The position numbers were made by a program, and so were the translations under genes. A DNA stretch of 64,000 nt, from assembly GCF_000003815.2 (NCBI RefSeq), contig NC_049981.1, positions 8,846,377 through 8,910,376 on the forward strand, read 5' to 3'. The notes beneath the pieces were generated by a model. It was not told where the DNA came from. It did no database searches and was given only the letters and a program-made list of their open reading frames with translations. This DNA is from Branchiostoma floridae (taxonomy: Eukaryota; Chordata; Leptocardii; Amphioxiformes; Branchiostomatidae). Shown in pieces: positions 63,661 to 64,000 of the stretch. How positions within the stretch are numbered: position 1 is the first letter of the stretch; each line of letters begins with the position of its first letter.

Positions 63661-64000
63661 ACCTTTCTTGTTAACAGCAATGCCCGACAAACATCCATCG
63701 CGCAAAACAATCTTCATACATACAGCCAGGCGAAAGGATACAACAACAATCATTAATGCTTATAAACAATAAAAATGGTAGCCATGGCAATATTTTTATT
63801 GTCACACTGATTTGGCGTTGGGAAAGTTATTTTACTTTTACCCACAGCTGTGCAACCTGATTATCGAGCCGAAAACATTACTTTTTTTCTCGAACTTAAC
63901 CTATAAAGCCAAAAAATGCCAATACGTAATATGAACGGACGGGACGTCAACATGGACGCAGTATTTGCATTTCAGTCAATCGTAGGTGACATGTTTTTCT
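63661..64000. other. Right-edge stretch
   Basis: AT-rich. From about 63880 it resembles the intronic repeat at 14900/22030 (CTTAACCTATAAAGCCAAAAAATGCCAATACGTAATA). Cut by the window end. Confidence 0.35.

Noticed and set aside
1-64000. CRISPR-like or bacterial operon structure
   Set aside because: Spliced exons, LINEs, MITEs and SINEs show eukaryotic DNA, and no direct-repeat/spacer array was seen.

Overview
The window reads as intron-rich, repeat-rich invertebrate-deuterostome genomic DNA. It is most consistent with a cephalochordate such as amphioxus (inference, about 0.7). The reasons are a many-exon lectin receptor with C-type lectin, pentraxin and mucin-like segments, an anthrax-toxin-receptor (ANTXR) family gene, a claudin-like gene, small class 1-1 exons, and dense non-LTR retrotransposon and MITE debris. 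No bacterial, CRISPR, rRNA or free-standing tRNA features were seen.

Region 1, about 1.0-24.5 kb, plus strand. A single gene was reconstructed from 19 exons whose splice sites and codon phases agree throughout (3,228 coding bases including the stop, so 1,075 residues). It encodes the C-terminal part of a type I membrane receptor: CTLD1 (first half upstream), CTLD2, CTLD3, CTLD4, a pentraxin domain, CTLD5, a Thr/Ser/Pro mucin-like stalk, one transmembrane helix, and a short tail with an FxNxxY motif like the mannose-receptor internalisation signal. Its introns hold a 172-bp-period satellite, a LINE fragment, a large GT microsatellite, paired repeats with a perfect palindrome, and a 2.7-kb foldback element carrying a nested TTAA-type MITE.

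Region 2, about 24.5-39.8 kb, is mostly repeats. It holds a long decayed LINE on the minus strand, two LINE C-termini joined tail to tail, a third LINE split by a later repeat, SINE-like copies, a small TA-type MITE, and an array of GCGTTAGCGGG-like motifs. A few short coding-like stretches could not be assigned.

Region 3, 39.8-40.5 kb, minus strand, is a single-exon four-helix claudin/PMP22-superfamily protein of 247 residues.

Region 4, about 47.5-57.8 kb and running past the right edge, minus strand, holds nine phase-consistent exons of an ANTXR homologue. They cover the Ig-like extracellular domain, the transmembrane helix and the conserved cytosolic region. The von Willebrand A exons should lie beyond base 64,000. 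Its introns hold a PIF/Harbinger-like element inside a tandem duplication, with the other copy as the empty site, and a second copy of the TTAA-type MITE ending 22 bases from an exon.

Region 5, about 59.8-63.1 kb, lies inside the presumed upstream ANTXR intron. It is a dead plus-strand LINE (endonuclease and reverse transcriptase with internal deletions and stops), met tail to tail by another LINE end on the minus strand.

The two receptor genes show no direct functional link; they are neighbours separated by repeats.
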